Position numbers and translations under genes: made by a program
Shown here: positions 27,083-35,745 of the stretch, in pieces
Layout of the letters: every line of letters starts with the position of its first letter
How positions within the stretch are numbered: position 1 is the stretch's first letter
Assembly (NCBI RefSeq): GCF_002091955.1
Contig: NZ_MKKY01000084.1
Coordinates: 146,090-210,089, forward strand
DNA: 64,000 nt
DNA from: Rhodococcus sp. 1168
Lineage (GTDB): Bacteria > Actinomycetota > Actinomycetes > Mycobacteriales > Mycobacteriaceae
Direction of reading: 5' to 3'
The notes under the pieces: generated by a model
Seen by the model: only the letters and a program-made list of their open reading frames with translations
The model's database searches: none
What the model was told of the DNA's origin: nothing

Positions 27083-28012
27083 CTACGGACCGGCCGTGAC
27101 CTCCGGCGCGTCCAGATCGAGCGCCGCACTGGCCGAGAACGTCTTCGAAGGGTCACGCCCATCGAAGTACGTACTCAGCTCGGCCCCGAGAGACAGCGGC
27201 GTCCATGCACCCGAAGTTGCATCGAACCGCTGCTCGACGACGGGGGCAGCCATGAGAGCCACCATCGGCCCGTAGACGATGAAGACCTGCCCGTTGACGG
27301 CGTCCGAGGCAGGCGAGGACAGGTAGGTCACCAGCGTCGACACGTGCTCCGGTGCCAACGGATCGATTCCGTCGGTGGGCGCGTCACCGAAAACCGATTC
27401 GGTCATCGAGGTACGTGCACGTGGGCAGATCGCATTGGCACGAACCCCATAGCGTGACAACGCCCGCGATGCCGACAACGTCAGTGCCGTGATTCCAGCC
27501 TTGGCAGCGCCGTAGTTGGCCTGCCCCTCCGGCCCCAGCAACCCTGCCTCGGAAGAGGTGTTGACGATCCGGCCGTATACCGGCGCGCCTGCTTTCTTGG
27601 ATTCGCCTCGCCAGTAGGCACCTGCGTTGCGCGTGAGCAGAAAGTGTCCGCGTAGATGCACCCGGATGACTGCATCCCAGTCGTCGTCGGACATGTTGAA
27701 CAGCATGCGATCTCGGACGATTCCAGCATTGTTGACGACGATGTCGACGCGGCCGAACTTATCCTGCGCGGCCGCGAACATGGCGTCGGCAGTGGAACGT
27801 TCGCTCACGTCGCCCGGCACGAAGACCACCCGACGGCCGGTCGCCTCGATCGCCGCGATCGTCTCGTCCGCGGCGGGTCCCGATGCGATATCACCGAGCA
27901 CTATGTCAGCCCCCGCCTGCGCGAGGCCGATAGCCTCCGCGCGGCCGAGTCCGGACGCAGCACCGGTTACGAGCGCTACCCTGTCGTCGAGTCGTACATC
28001 TTCTTCGTTCAC
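27083..28012 (-). CDS. hsd4A: Hsd4A-type 17-beta-hydroxysteroid / 3-hydroxyacyl-CoA dehydrogenase (SDR)
   Basis: A 309-residue short-chain dehydrogenase. The NAD site is VTGAASGLGRAEA (about residues 15-27), the structural motif NNAG, and the catalytic YGAAK with upstream Ser in IVNTSSEAG. It is longer than usual SDRs by a C-terminal extension, as in Rv3502c. The family oxidises the 3-hydroxyacyl-CoA formed in sterol side-chain degradation and also 17-hydroxysteroids. GTG start at 28012, 12 bp after a perfect KstR-type site. Confidence 0.85.
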   Translation of the reverse strand: MNEEDVRLDDRVALVTGAASGLGRAEAIGLAQAGADIVLGDIASGPAADETIAAIEATGRRVVFVPGDVSERSTADAMFAAAQDKFGRVDIVVNNAGIVRDRMLFNMSDDDWDAVIRVHLRGHFLLTRNAGAYWRGESKKAGAPVYGRIVNTSSEAGLLGPEGQANYGAAKAGITALTLSASRALSRYGVRANAICPRARTSMTESVFGDAPTDGIDPLAPEHVSTLVTYLSSPASDAVNGQVFIVYGPMVALMAAPVVEQRFDATSGAWTPLSLGAELSTYFDGRDPSKTFSASAALDLDAPEVTAGP

Positions 28013-28023
28013 GTTCCGGACTG

Positions 28024-28037
28024 TAGAACGTGTTCTA
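28024..28037. promoter_or_regulatory. Perfect KstR-type operator before hsd4A
   Basis: TAGAACGTGTTCTA is a perfect 14-bp palindrome matching T-N2-AAC-N2-GTT-N2-A. It sits between fdxD and hsd4A, only 12 bp from the hsd4A start. Confidence 0.85.
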
Positions 28038-28054
28038 TGTTTGTGGCAAGCAAT

Positions 28055-28243
28055 CTATTCCTTCCACCGCAGTGCGGCTCGCGGGCAACCCGCTATCGCC
28101 TCGTCCACGTCCGCCTTGTTCTCGGGCAGGTCTGCGGCATCGGACACCACCAGCTGGTCGTCGTCGTCCAGGTCGAACACCTGGGGTGCCACACCTACGC
28201 ACACACCGTTCGCTTCACACCGATCGAAATCAACCTCGAGCAC
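28055..28243 (-). CDS. fdxD: Small ferredoxin
   Basis: A 62-residue ferredoxin: cysteines in DRCEANGVCVGVAP and in GCPRAAL. The arrangement, with Gly-Val replacing one ligand of the first cluster motif, fits a 3Fe-4S ferredoxin like those donating electrons to cytochromes P450. GTG start at 28243. It matches Rv3503c by position. It likely serves a steroid hydroxylase encoded elsewhere, which is an inference. Confidence 0.85.
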   Translation of the reverse strand: MLEVDFDRCEANGVCVGVAPQVFDLDDDDQLVVSDAADLPENKADVDEAIAGCPRAALRWKE

Positions 28244-28354
28244 TGTCGATACCCACTTTCATTTGTGATGCGCTTGCGCCGTCGCCCGTACGTGCCCGAT
28301 CGGCCCCGGTTCGAAGCCGCACGCCCGGTCGACGGGCAACTTATCCCTCAAGAC

Positions 28355-28368
28355 TAGAACGTGTTCCA
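28355..28368. promoter_or_regulatory. KstR-type operator between fdxD and fadE26
   Basis: TAGAACGTGTTCCA conforms to T-N2-AAC-N2-GTT-N2-A. It lies about 112 bp from fdxD and 103 bp from fadE26, so it can regulate both directions. Confidence 0.8.
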
Positions 28369-28470
28369 CCCCGTGTGCAATGATTCGACCTACCTGAGGG
28401 TGACGCACGGATGCCGACGTCGACTCACTATGAACTTGTTGCAGATTCCGGGCACGAGAGGACCACTGAT

Positions 28471-29649
28471 ATGCGGATCATGTACACGGAGGAACAGGCC
28501 GAGTTGCGCGCCGAATTACGCGCCTACTTCGCCACCCTGATCACTCCCGAGCGCCGCGAGGCACTGAGCTCGACATCCGGTGAATACGGTGAGGGCACCG
28601 TTTATCGCGATGTAGTCAAACAGATGGGTACCGACGGTTGGCTCGCGCTCGGTTGGCCTACCGAGTTCGGTGGCCAGGCACGTTCGGCCATGGACCAGCT
28701 CATCTTCACCGACGAAGCCGCCACCGCGGGAGCACCGGTTCCCTTCTTGACCATCAACAGTGTCGCGCCGACTCTCATGGCGTTCGGCACGCCGGAGCAG
28801 AAGGCGTACTTCCTTCCTCGTATTTCTGCCGGCGATCTGCACTTCTCGATCGGCTACTCCGAGCCGGAAGCAGGCACCGACCTGGCAGCGCTGCGCACCA
28901 CAGCAGTGCACGACGGCGACGACTACGTCATCAACGGCCAGAAAATGTGGACCTCGCTCATCAAGTACGCCGACTACGTGTGGCTCGCGTGCCGTACCGA
29001 TCCCGAGGCTCGCAAGCACCGCGGGATCAGCATGCTGATCGTTCCCACCGACGCCGAAGGCTTCTCCACCACTCCGGTGCACACGATGGCAGGCCCTGAC
29101 ACAAGCGCGACCTACTACCAGGATGTGCGAGTACCCAAGACCGCACTCGTGGGCGAAGAGAACCGCGGTTGGTCGCTGATCACCAACCAGCTCAACCACG
29201 AGCGTGTCGCTCTCACCTCGGCCGGGCCGCTCGTCGCTTCTCTCCGTGAGGTCCGTGCGTGGGCACAGAACACCAAGAAGCCGGACGGCACTCGGATCAT
29301 CGATCAGGAATGGGTGCAGATTGCACTCGCTCGGGTCCACGCGAAGGCGTCCTACCTCGAACTGCTGAACTGGGAAATCACCGCCGCCAGCTCCACCCCC
29401 GGCCCGGCCGACGCGTCGGCGAACAAGGTGTACGGCACCGAACTGGCAACCGAGGCATACCGCACGATGATGGAAATCCTCGGGCCATCCGCCACGTTCC
29501 GGCGCGGCTCGCCTGGCGCCCAACTACAGGGTCGACTCGAGAGGCTGCATCGCTCTTCGTTGATCCTCACCTTCGGCGGCGGCACCAACGAGGTGCAACG
29601 CGACATCATCGGCATGACCGCGCTCGGCCTGCCCGCATCTGCACGCTGA
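28471..29649 (+). CDS. fadE26: Acyl-CoA dehydrogenase FadE26 (ChsE4-type alpha subunit)
   Basis: A 392-residue FAD-dependent acyl-CoA dehydrogenase. Visible are the N-terminal helical domain, the middle beta-domain motif YSEPEAGTDLAALRT, KMWTSLIKYADYVWLACRT, and the C-terminal signature LTFGGGTNEVQRDIIG. In M. tuberculosis, ChsE4 and ChsE5 form an alpha2beta2 enzyme that dehydrogenates the C26-CoA sterol side chain. ATG 28471 has GAGAGGA upstream; a longer version from 28411 lacks one. First of a two-gene operon. Confidence 0.9.
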   Translation: MRIMYTEEQAELRAELRAYFATLITPERREALSSTSGEYGEGTVYRDVVKQMGTDGWLALGWPTEFGGQARSAMDQLIFTDEAATAGAPVPFLTINSVAPTLMAFGTPEQKAYFLPRISAGDLHFSIGYSEPEAGTDLAALRTTAVHDGDDYVINGQKMWTSLIKYADYVWLACRTDPEARKHRGISMLIVPTDAEGFSTTPVHTMAGPDTSATYYQDVRVPKTALVGEENRGWSLITNQLNHERVALTSAGPLVASLREVRAWAQNTKKPDGTRIIDQEWVQIALARVHAKASYLELLNWEITAASSTPGPADASANKVYGTELATEAYRTMMEILGPSATFRRGSPGAQLQGRLERLHRSSLILTFGGGTNEVQRDIIGMTALGLPASAR

Positions 29650-29668
29650 CTTTTCGGGAGAAAATGAA

Positions 29669-30760
29669 ATGGACTTCACCACCACCGAGGCTCAGCGCGA
29701 TCTCGCCGGGCTCACCCATGACATCGTTACCAAATACAGCACGAACGACGTCCAACGACAGCTGGATTCGAATCCGGACAGCATCGACCGCGCGCTGTGG
29801 GATGCGCTGACGTCCGGCGGACTTCTGTCGGCCGCCGCACCCGAGTCCATCGGCGGCGACGGGTACGGCGAACTGGAAGCATCGTCGATCGCCATCGAAC
29901 TCGGCAGAGGCCTTGCCGCCGTCCCTTTCGTGGCAAGTACTTCGGTCGCCGCGGCGATCGCCCGGTTCGGTTCGGACGAGCAGCGGACCGAGTGGGCAGC
30001 CCCAGCCGTTGCCGGCAGCTCGATCCTGACGTTGGCAATCGATGAAGAACACGGCGAGCCGCTCGACCCGTTGACCCGAGCAGACCGCACCGACACCGGC
30101 TGGACTTTGACCGGCTCCAAGATCGGCGTCGACAGTGCACCCGTCGCCGACGGCTTCCTCGTCACGACGGCCGCAGGCGCGTTTCTCGTTCGCGCGGACG
30201 ACGCCGGCGTCACGGTCCTACCCCAGCAGGGCGTCGACAATCGCAGCATCGGAGTTCTCGAATTGAACTCGGTGCAGGTCGACTCGACCCGGTTGCTCGC
30301 AGATCCGGACCTCACGCGCTGGGTTCTGGCACGCGTCACGCTCGGAACCTGCGCATACCAGGTCGGGGTCCTGGAGGAATCGCTCCGGCTCACCGCCGAG
30401 TACGCCCGTGAACGTGTTCAGTTCGGTAAGCCGATCGGCAGTTTCCAGGCCGTCGCACAGCGGTTGGCCGACGGGTACATCGACGTCAAGGGCGCCCGGT
30501 TGACGCTCTGGAAGGCAGCGTGGAGCCTCTCTGCAGGCAACAACGGTGACGAAGATGTTGCGGTCGCGAAGTTCTGGGCAGCGGACGCAGGCCACCGCGT
30601 CGCGCACACGCTGGTGCACATTCACGGTGGCGTCGGGCTCGATCGCGATCATCCGGTGCACCGATACTTCCTCGTCGCCAAGCGAGCAGAGTTCGCCTAC
30701 GGACATGCCACCGCTCAGCTGCGCCGTCTAGGTTCCGCTCTCGCCGACGTGCCTGCCTGA
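29669..30760 (+). CDS. fadE27: Acyl-CoA dehydrogenase FadE27 (ChsE5-type beta subunit)
   Basis: A 363-residue partner acyl-CoA dehydrogenase, more diverged than FadE26: the middle domain lacks the usual EPxAGSD motif. The C-terminal domain retains ERVQFGKPIGSFQAVAQRLA and VHIHGGVGLDRDHPVHRYF. It starts 19 bp after FadE26, with GGGAG upstream. The two subunits are expected to combine into one heteromeric enzyme. Unlike in M. tuberculosis, fadD17 does not follow; a terminator does. Confidence 0.88.
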   Translation: MDFTTTEAQRDLAGLTHDIVTKYSTNDVQRQLDSNPDSIDRALWDALTSGGLLSAAAPESIGGDGYGELEASSIAIELGRGLAAVPFVASTSVAAAIARFGSDEQRTEWAAPAVAGSSILTLAIDEEHGEPLDPLTRADRTDTGWTLTGSKIGVDSAPVADGFLVTTAAGAFLVRADDAGVTVLPQQGVDNRSIGVLELNSVQVDSTRLLADPDLTRWVLARVTLGTCAYQVGVLEESLRLTAEYARERVQFGKPIGSFQAVAQRLADGYIDVKGARLTLWKAAWSLSAGNNGDEDVAVAKFWAADAGHRVAHTLVHIHGGVGLDRDHPVHRYFLVAKRAEFAYGHATAQLRRLGSALADVPA

Positions 30761-30771
30761 ACCGGACTTAT

Positions 30772-30801
30772 CGCCCGACCTGGTACACGCCAGGTCGGGC
30801 G
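30772..30801. terminator. Terminator after fadE27
   Basis: CGCCCGACCTGG (30772-30783) pairs perfectly with CCAGGTCGGGCG (30790-30801). Confidence 0.8.
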
Positions 30802-30855
30802 ACACCGAGAAGGCGTGCCCCGCAGTGATTTTCGGGCAGACCCTCTAACTGCCAG

Positions 30856-31095
30856 TCAGTCGAAAAGAGTAGGTGACGGCGGCTCGTCGACCGCTGCTGC
30901 CGAGGAGCCCGTGGGCTGCGACTCTTCCCCAGGAGAACCTTTGCGGACCACCGACAATGTGGTGGTCCGCACCGAGAGTCGATGGCCGCCGTGATGTTCC
31001 AAAAGTGCGAGACCCTGTCGAATCTCGAGCACTTTCCACGGGCCGGCGTGCCCGTTCGCCTGGACCAGGTCGCCTGCTGCGATCGCGGAAGCCAC
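30856..31095 (-). CDS. Small hypothetical protein (79 aa)
   Basis: GTG at 31095 preceded by GGAG. Residues 1-50 look like a small beta-barrel (GDLVQANGHAGPWKVLEIRQ and GHRLSVRTTTLSVV), followed by a disordered Ser/Pro tail ending SPTLFD. I do not recognise the family. The KOW/SH3-like pattern of the first part is only an impression. Confidence 0.5.
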   Translation of the reverse strand: MASAIAAGDLVQANGHAGPWKVLEIRQGLALLEHHGGHRLSVRTTTLSVVRKGSPGEESQPTGSSAAAVDEPPSPTLFD

Positions 31096-31230
31096 TACGA
31101 GTCTCCATTCGGTTCGTTCATTCGTGTGTGACCCAACCCTAGTCGGCTCGGAACCCGTTGCTCGCCTCGAGCGCCCCTACCCGGCCCCAACGGAACTCAC
31201 CTGCCTCGACACACACTCTCCCGCAACATG

Positions 31231-31270
31231 ACTCGGCAGGCTCACGCGTGATCGCGTGAGCCTGCCGAGT
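31231..31270. terminator. Very strong terminator after the flavoprotein gene
   Basis: ACTCGGCAGGCTCACGCG (31231-31248) pairs perfectly with 31253-31270: an 18-bp stem with a TGAT loop. It ends the minus-strand operon fadD19-flavoprotein, four bases after its stop. Confidence 0.9.
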
Positions 31271-31273
31271 TGT

Positions 31274-32389
31274 CTAGCGAATTTTGTCGAGCCTGCCGAG
31301 CGCTTCTTCGAACCCGTCCACCAAATCGGCGATGACGTCCGCGACCGGACGAATCTCGTTCATCCTGCCGACGATCTGTCCCACCGGCATCGCCACCACC
31401 TCGGGATTGTCGGCGTTGTTGATTCGTTGATGCGCTTCACTGACCAAGATGTTCTGCAGCGGCATCGGTAGTGGATCCGGGGCCTCGGCGCCGTTCCACG
31501 CCTCGGTCCACTTGGTCTTGAGCAAACGCGCGGGTTTACCCGAGTAGATGCGAGTTCGAACCGTATCGCTCGATGTCGCCGTCAACAACGCTTCCTGCAT
31601 CGCCGACGGTTTGCCCTCCACGCGTGCACCGAGGCGGTACTCGGCCGCGGTCAGCCACATCGATCCCATCCACACGCCTTGGGCGCCGAGCGCCAACGCA
31701 GCCGCTACTTGCCGTCCACTGCCGATTCCGCCTGCCGCGAGAACTGCACCCGAATCGCCCAACGCCTCGACGATCTCGGGTAGCAGCACCATCGAAGCGA
31801 TCTCACCGGTATGACCCCCAGCTTCATACCCCTGAGCGATGACGATATCGACACCGTTTTCGATGTGTCGGCGCGCGTGCTCCGCCGTACCTGCCAGCGC
31901 TGCGACCGGCACGCCGAGCTCGTGTGCCTGCACGATCACATCGTTCGGCGGCGAGCCAAGCGCGTTGGCGATCAACTTGATCGGGTGCTTCAACGCGACG
32001 TCGACGTGCGAGCGGGCCACCGAGTGCAGCCACCCGAGCACCCCTTCGTTACGTGCCGCATCGTCGTCGAGCGGCGGCACACCGAGCTGGTCGAGCGTGC
32101 GATCGATGAACGCTCGATGCTCGGCCGGGATCAATTCGTTCAAGTCCACCGATGCGCCCTCGGTAGGAATCTTCGCCGGCATGACGATGTCGACACCGTA
32201 CGGTTTGCCGTCGGTGTTCTCATCCATCCAGGTCAGCACCGCGTCGAGTTCTTCGGCGTCGTTGAACCGCACACAGCCGAGCACACCGAGTCCGCCGGCT
32301 CGGCTGATCGCCGCAGCGACATGTTCGGACGGAGTGAATCCGAAGATCGGAAATTCTATTCCGAATTTTTCCGACAGATCGGTATGCAT
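31274..32389 (-). CDS. Nitronate-monooxygenase-like FMN protein
   Basis: A 371-residue TIM-barrel flavoprotein of the NMO/2-nitropropane dioxygenase family. Seen are IEFPIFGFTPSEHVAAAISR, GGLGVLGCVRF, the QGYEAGGHTG FMN/active-site motif, LLAGGIGSGRQ-like LAAGGIGSGRQVAAALALGA and GVWMGSMWL. Family members in steroid clusters (for example IpdC) act as flavin-dependent reductases in ring breakdown, so a steroid role is plausible. It starts six bases after fadD19 and is probably cotranscribed. The exact reaction cannot be read from sequence. Confidence 0.75.
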   Translation of the reverse strand: MHTDLSEKFGIEFPIFGFTPSEHVAAAISRAGGLGVLGCVRFNDAEELDAVLTWMDENTDGKPYGVDIVMPAKIPTEGASVDLNELIPAEHRAFIDRTLDQLGVPPLDDDAARNEGVLGWLHSVARSHVDVALKHPIKLIANALGSPPNDVIVQAHELGVPVAALAGTAEHARRHIENGVDIVIAQGYEAGGHTGEIASMVLLPEIVEALGDSGAVLAAGGIGSGRQVAAALALGAQGVWMGSMWLTAAEYRLGARVEGKPSAMQEALLTATSSDTVRTRIYSGKPARLLKTKWTEAWNGAEAPDPLPMPLQNILVSEAHQRINNADNPEVVAMPVGQIVGRMNEIRPVADVIADLVDGFEEALGRLDKIR

Positions 32390-32395
32390 GGTTGC

Positions 32396-34030
32396 TTAGT
32401 TCTCTGCGCTGGCGAGACGCGACGCGGAGGTCTCGTCAGCCGGGCGTTGCTCGGTCTGACTCAATGCCCACCGGTAGTCGGGCTTGCCGGCCGGCGAACG
32501 CTTGATCTCGTCGACGAACCACACCGCACGCGGAATCTTGTATCCCGCAATCTCTTTGCGAGCAGCGGTATCGAGGTCTGCGAGTGTGGGACGTTGTGTG
32601 CCTCGGGCCTGTACGACGGCAGCGACCCTGTGGCCGAGCCGCTCGTCCGGGACGCCGACGACGATGGCGTCGAACACCTCGGGGTGCGATTTGAGAGCAC
32701 CTTCGACCTCCTCCGGGAACACTTTTTCGCCGCCGGTATTGATCGAGACCGAACCACGCCCGAGCATCGTGACGCTGCCATCGGCTTCGACCCTGGCGTA
32801 GTCGCCGGGAATCGAGTAGCGGACGCCGTTGATCTCCTTGAACGTCTCAGCCGTCTTGACCTCGTCCTTGTAGTACCCGACCGGGATGTGCCCACTCCGC
32901 GCCAGCAGTCCCTTGACTCCCGAGCCTGCCTCGACGGGACGGCCGTCTTCACCGAGCACGATGGTCGAGGCGTCGATCTTCACCCGCGGTCCACCGGTGT
33001 GTTCGGCGCCCTTGGCGACTACGGACAGTCCGCCGAAACCGGTCTCGGAAGATCCGATCGAGTCGGTGATCATCCGGTTGGGAAGCAGTTCGAGGAGCTT
33101 TTCCTTGATGCTGGGTGAGAACAATGCTGCGCTGCTGGCTATCAGGAAGAGCGAAGACAAGTCGTAGGGCTTGCCATCCGGGCCGCCCTCGATGAGTGCG
33201 TCGAGCATCGGGCGTGCCATCGCATCGCCGGTGATGAAAACGAGGTTGATCCCGTATTTGTCGACCAGCTGCCAGATGGCGTGACCCTCGAAATCAGGGT
33301 GCAGCACGGTCTTTCCACCCCCGAAGAGGCTCTGGAACGTGGCCCACTGTGCCCCGCCGTGGATCATCGGAGGAATCGGCATTCTCGTCATCGGCGGATT
33401 CTCGGCGCCCATTTTGGCGAGACCCCACTCGTCCTCGACGTACTCGCCGGTCATGAAGTTGATGCCACCGCCGAGCACACGCCAGATGTCCTCGTGCCTC
33501 CACATCACGCCTTTGGGGCTACCCGTGGTCCCACCGGTATAGAGCATGTAGATGTCGTCGTTGGTGCGTTCTTCGAAGTCGCGTTCGGGGGAAGAACTCT
33601 CGAGCGCGTCTTCGTAGGAGACCTGGCCCTCTGCGCCGTCGATCACCACGGTCGTCTTCAGCAGTGGACAGGTAGGTAGAACAGCGGCGACCTTGTCGGA
33701 GTAGCGGGCTTCATGAACGAGCGCGACCATGTCCGAATTCTCGAAGATGTACTGCAACTCGTTCTCGATGTAGCGGTAGTTCACATTGATCACCACTGCG
33801 CGAATCTTGAAGATAGCGACCATTGCCTCGATCGCCTCGATGCCGTTACGGCTGTACACCCCGACCTTGTCGCCCGGCTTGACGCCTTGCTTCTGCAGGT
33901 AGTGCGCTAGCCGGTTGGTTCTGTCTTCCATCTGCGCGTAGGTGATCTCTCGGTCTCCCGACAGCAAGGCAACACGGTCGGGAACAAGGTCGATTGCATG
34001 CTCGACGAGGTCTGCGATATTTAGGGCCAC
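32396..34030 (-). CDS. fadD19: Steroid side-chain CoA ligase FadD19
   Basis: A 544-residue acyl-CoA synthetase of the ANL superfamily. The AMP-binding loop is YTGGTTGSPKGVMW (about residues 163-176), followed by SSETGFGGL, the GDYAR hinge region and the C-terminal catalytic Lys in PAGKPDYRW. FadD19 activates the C26/C27 carboxylate of cholesterol-derived 3-oxo-4-cholestenoate as CoA thioester. It is divergent from echA19 over a KstR-type site, exactly as in M. tuberculosis. GTG start at 34030. Confidence 0.88.
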   Translation of the reverse strand: MALNIADLVEHAIDLVPDRVALLSGDREITYAQMEDRTNRLAHYLQKQGVKPGDKVGVYSRNGIEAIEAMVAIFKIRAVVINVNYRYIENELQYIFENSDMVALVHEARYSDKVAAVLPTCPLLKTTVVIDGAEGQVSYEDALESSSPERDFEERTNDDIYMLYTGGTTGSPKGVMWRHEDIWRVLGGGINFMTGEYVEDEWGLAKMGAENPPMTRMPIPPMIHGGAQWATFQSLFGGGKTVLHPDFEGHAIWQLVDKYGINLVFITGDAMARPMLDALIEGGPDGKPYDLSSLFLIASSAALFSPSIKEKLLELLPNRMITDSIGSSETGFGGLSVVAKGAEHTGGPRVKIDASTIVLGEDGRPVEAGSGVKGLLARSGHIPVGYYKDEVKTAETFKEINGVRYSIPGDYARVEADGSVTMLGRGSVSINTGGEKVFPEEVEGALKSHPEVFDAIVVGVPDERLGHRVAAVVQARGTQRPTLADLDTAARKEIAGYKIPRAVWFVDEIKRSPAGKPDYRWALSQTEQRPADETSASRLASAEN

Positions 34031-34040
34031 GCGTTAAAAG

Positions 34041-34054
34041 TAGAACGTGTTATC
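34041..34054. promoter_or_regulatory. KstR-type operator between fadD19 and echA19
   Basis: TAGAACGTGTTATC has an intact left half and AAC-N2-GTT core. It lies 11 bp from the fadD19 start, where repressor binding would block transcription or initiation. Confidence 0.75.
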
Positions 34055-34107
34055 GTTTCTGGCAATAGCCAATCTGAGACCGAGATCACAAGAGTGAGGT
34101 AGCCACA

Positions 34108-34923
34108 GTGACGTCGAGTGCGCCGGAAATCGGAACGAAATCACCGCACGCACTCGTGGAGAAGCGTGGCCAAGTCCTCATCGTGACGATGAACCGACCC
34201 GAAGCGCGCAATGCACTGAGCGGCGAGATGATGGCCATAATGCGCGACGCCTGGGATCGTGTCGATGCCGACCCAGATATCCGGGTCGCCATCCTGACCG
34301 GCGCCGGCGGCGCGTTCTGCGCGGGCGCCGACCTCAAAGCGATGACCAGCACTCACCCAGGTGACAGTTTCAGTGGAGGCGGATGGGACCTGTCGAAGAT
34401 CGAGGCCCTACTCAAAGGCCGCAGGCTGACCAAGCCGCTCATCGCAGCCGTCGAGGGCCCCGCCATTGCAGGCGGTACCGAAATTCTTCAGGGCACCGAT
34501 ATTCGCGTCGCAGGTGAAAGCGCCAAGTTCGGTGTCTCCGAAGCAAAGTGGGGACTCTTTCCACTCGGCGGGTCCGCGGTGCGGCTCGTCCGGCAGATCC
34601 CGTACACGATTGCGGCCGACATCCTGTTGACCGGCAGGCATATTCGCGCTGCCGAAGCCAAGGAGATCGGGCTGATCGGTCACGTGGTCCCCGACGGTCA
34701 GGCGCTGGAGAAGGCACTCGAACTCGCCGAACTCATCGCCGCGAACGGCCCGCTCGCCGTACAGGCGATACTCAAAACCATCCGAGACACCGAGGGACTG
34801 CACGAGGAAGAGGCGTTCAAGATCGACGCCGAACTCGGCGTAGCGGTATTCAAGAGCCACGACGCCAAGGAAGGGCCGCGGGCATTCGTCGAGAAGCGGG
34901 CCCCGGTGTTCGAAGGTCGGTAG
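34108..34923 (+). CDS. echA19: Enoyl-CoA hydratase EchA19
   Basis: A 271-residue crotonase-fold protein. [14 protein letters not shown], the oxyanion-hole segment [16 protein letters not shown], and [14 protein letters not shown] plus [12 protein letters not shown] carry the usual active-site Glu positions. In the sterol pathway it hydrates the steroid enoyl-CoA made by FadE26/27. GTG start with GAGG upstream. Its end lies five bases from the convergent reductase. Confidence 0.88.
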   Translation: MTSSAPEIGTKSPHALVEKRGQVLIVTMNRPEARNALSGEMMAIMRDAWDRVDADPDIRVAILTGAGGAFCAGADLKAMTSTHPGDSFSGGGWDLSKIEALLKGRRLTKPLIAAVEGPAIAGGTEILQGTDIRVAGESAKFGVSEAKWGLFPLGGSAVRLVRQIPYTIAADILLTGRHIRAAEAKEIGLIGHVVPDGQALEKALELAELIAANGPLAVQAILKTIRDTEGLHEEEAFKIDAELGVAVFKSHDAKEGPRAFVEKRAPVFEGR

Positions 34924-34927
34924 CGCG

Positions 34928-35674
34928 TCAGCGCTGGACCGCCTCCATCGGCGTTCCATTGTCGACCAGTGCCGACAGCGTCGCAGCTTCCATGCCCGGC
35001 GAACCACACACCAGAACCTGATGACGGTCGAAGGGCTCCTGGACAGCGATGACGTCGGCGAGGCTGCCTTCCCAACAGTGCTTCGCCCCGAACTTCGCGT
35101 CAGGGTCCGCGAGCTGTGCATTGATTGCCTCGTGCCACCTGTCCGGAGCCCATGGGTCCGCCAATTGATCCACCACCGGCACGACTTTCAGCCAGGGCAG
35201 TTCGGACGCAAGGATCCACAACAGATCCGCGGCATACAGATCGCTGGGCGATCGACCACCGAAGTACAACGTCACTCGAGGTGGCGACGGCCGACGCGTC
35301 AAGTCGAGGATGAGCGAACGCATCGGTGCCAGCCCGGTTCCTCCGGCGATCATGACGACATCTCGACCGGAGTCGTCGATGTGAAAGTTGCCGCCCGGAT
35401 TGCGGAGTTGCCATACGTCACCCGGGCGGGTCTCGTTGACGATCGACCCACTGACCCAGCCTGCCGGCACCGCTCGAACATGAAATTCGAGCTTGCCGTC
35501 CAGCGACGGCGGAAGCGCCGAGGAATACCGTCGAGACAGTGTTGCGTTCTGCGGCACCACGACCTCGATCGACTGTCCGGCTCGAAACGGAACGGCGTCC
35601 CCGACGAGGCGGACGACGGCCAAGTCGTTGCGTAGTCGGTTGTACTGGACCACTTTTGCGTTCCAAGTCTGCAT
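34928..35674 (-). CDS. FAD/NAD(P)H oxidoreductase, ferredoxin-reductase type
   Basis: A 248-residue two-domain flavoprotein. The FAD barrel carries LSRRYSSALPP (the RxYS motif) and NPGGNFHI. The NAD(P)H domain carries IAGGTGLAPMRSLI and VLVCGSPGMEAATL. No cysteine cluster for a 2Fe-2S centre is present, so it resembles the reductase part of oxygenase or flavohaemoglobin systems alone. Redox partner unknown; the steroid ferredoxin is one candidate. The ATG at 35674 is assumed; an in-frame GTG at 35698 is possible. It follows hspR by 71 bp on the same strand. Confidence 0.75.
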   Translation of the reverse strand: MQTWNAKVVQYNRLRNDLAVVRLVGDAVPFRAGQSIEVVVPQNATLSRRYSSALPPSLDGKLEFHVRAVPAGWVSGSIVNETRPGDVWQLRNPGGNFHIDDSGRDVVMIAGGTGLAPMRSLILDLTRRPSPPRVTLYFGGRSPSDLYAADLLWILASELPWLKVVPVVDQLADPWAPDRWHEAINAQLADPDAKFGAKHCWEGSLADVIAVQEPFDRHQVLVCGSPGMEAATLSALVDNGTPMEAVQR

Positions 35675-35745
35675 GCCGTCAAGGATAAGCGGTCTCACCG
35701 CATGTTCGCGATCAGCCGATAGCTTCCGGACCTCGACATGGATGC

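Noticed and set aside
34928..35674. KshB-like steroid hydroxylase reductase
   Set aside because: KshB proteins carry a C-terminal plant-type 2Fe-2S cysteine cluster; this protein has none, so only a generic reductase call is supported.
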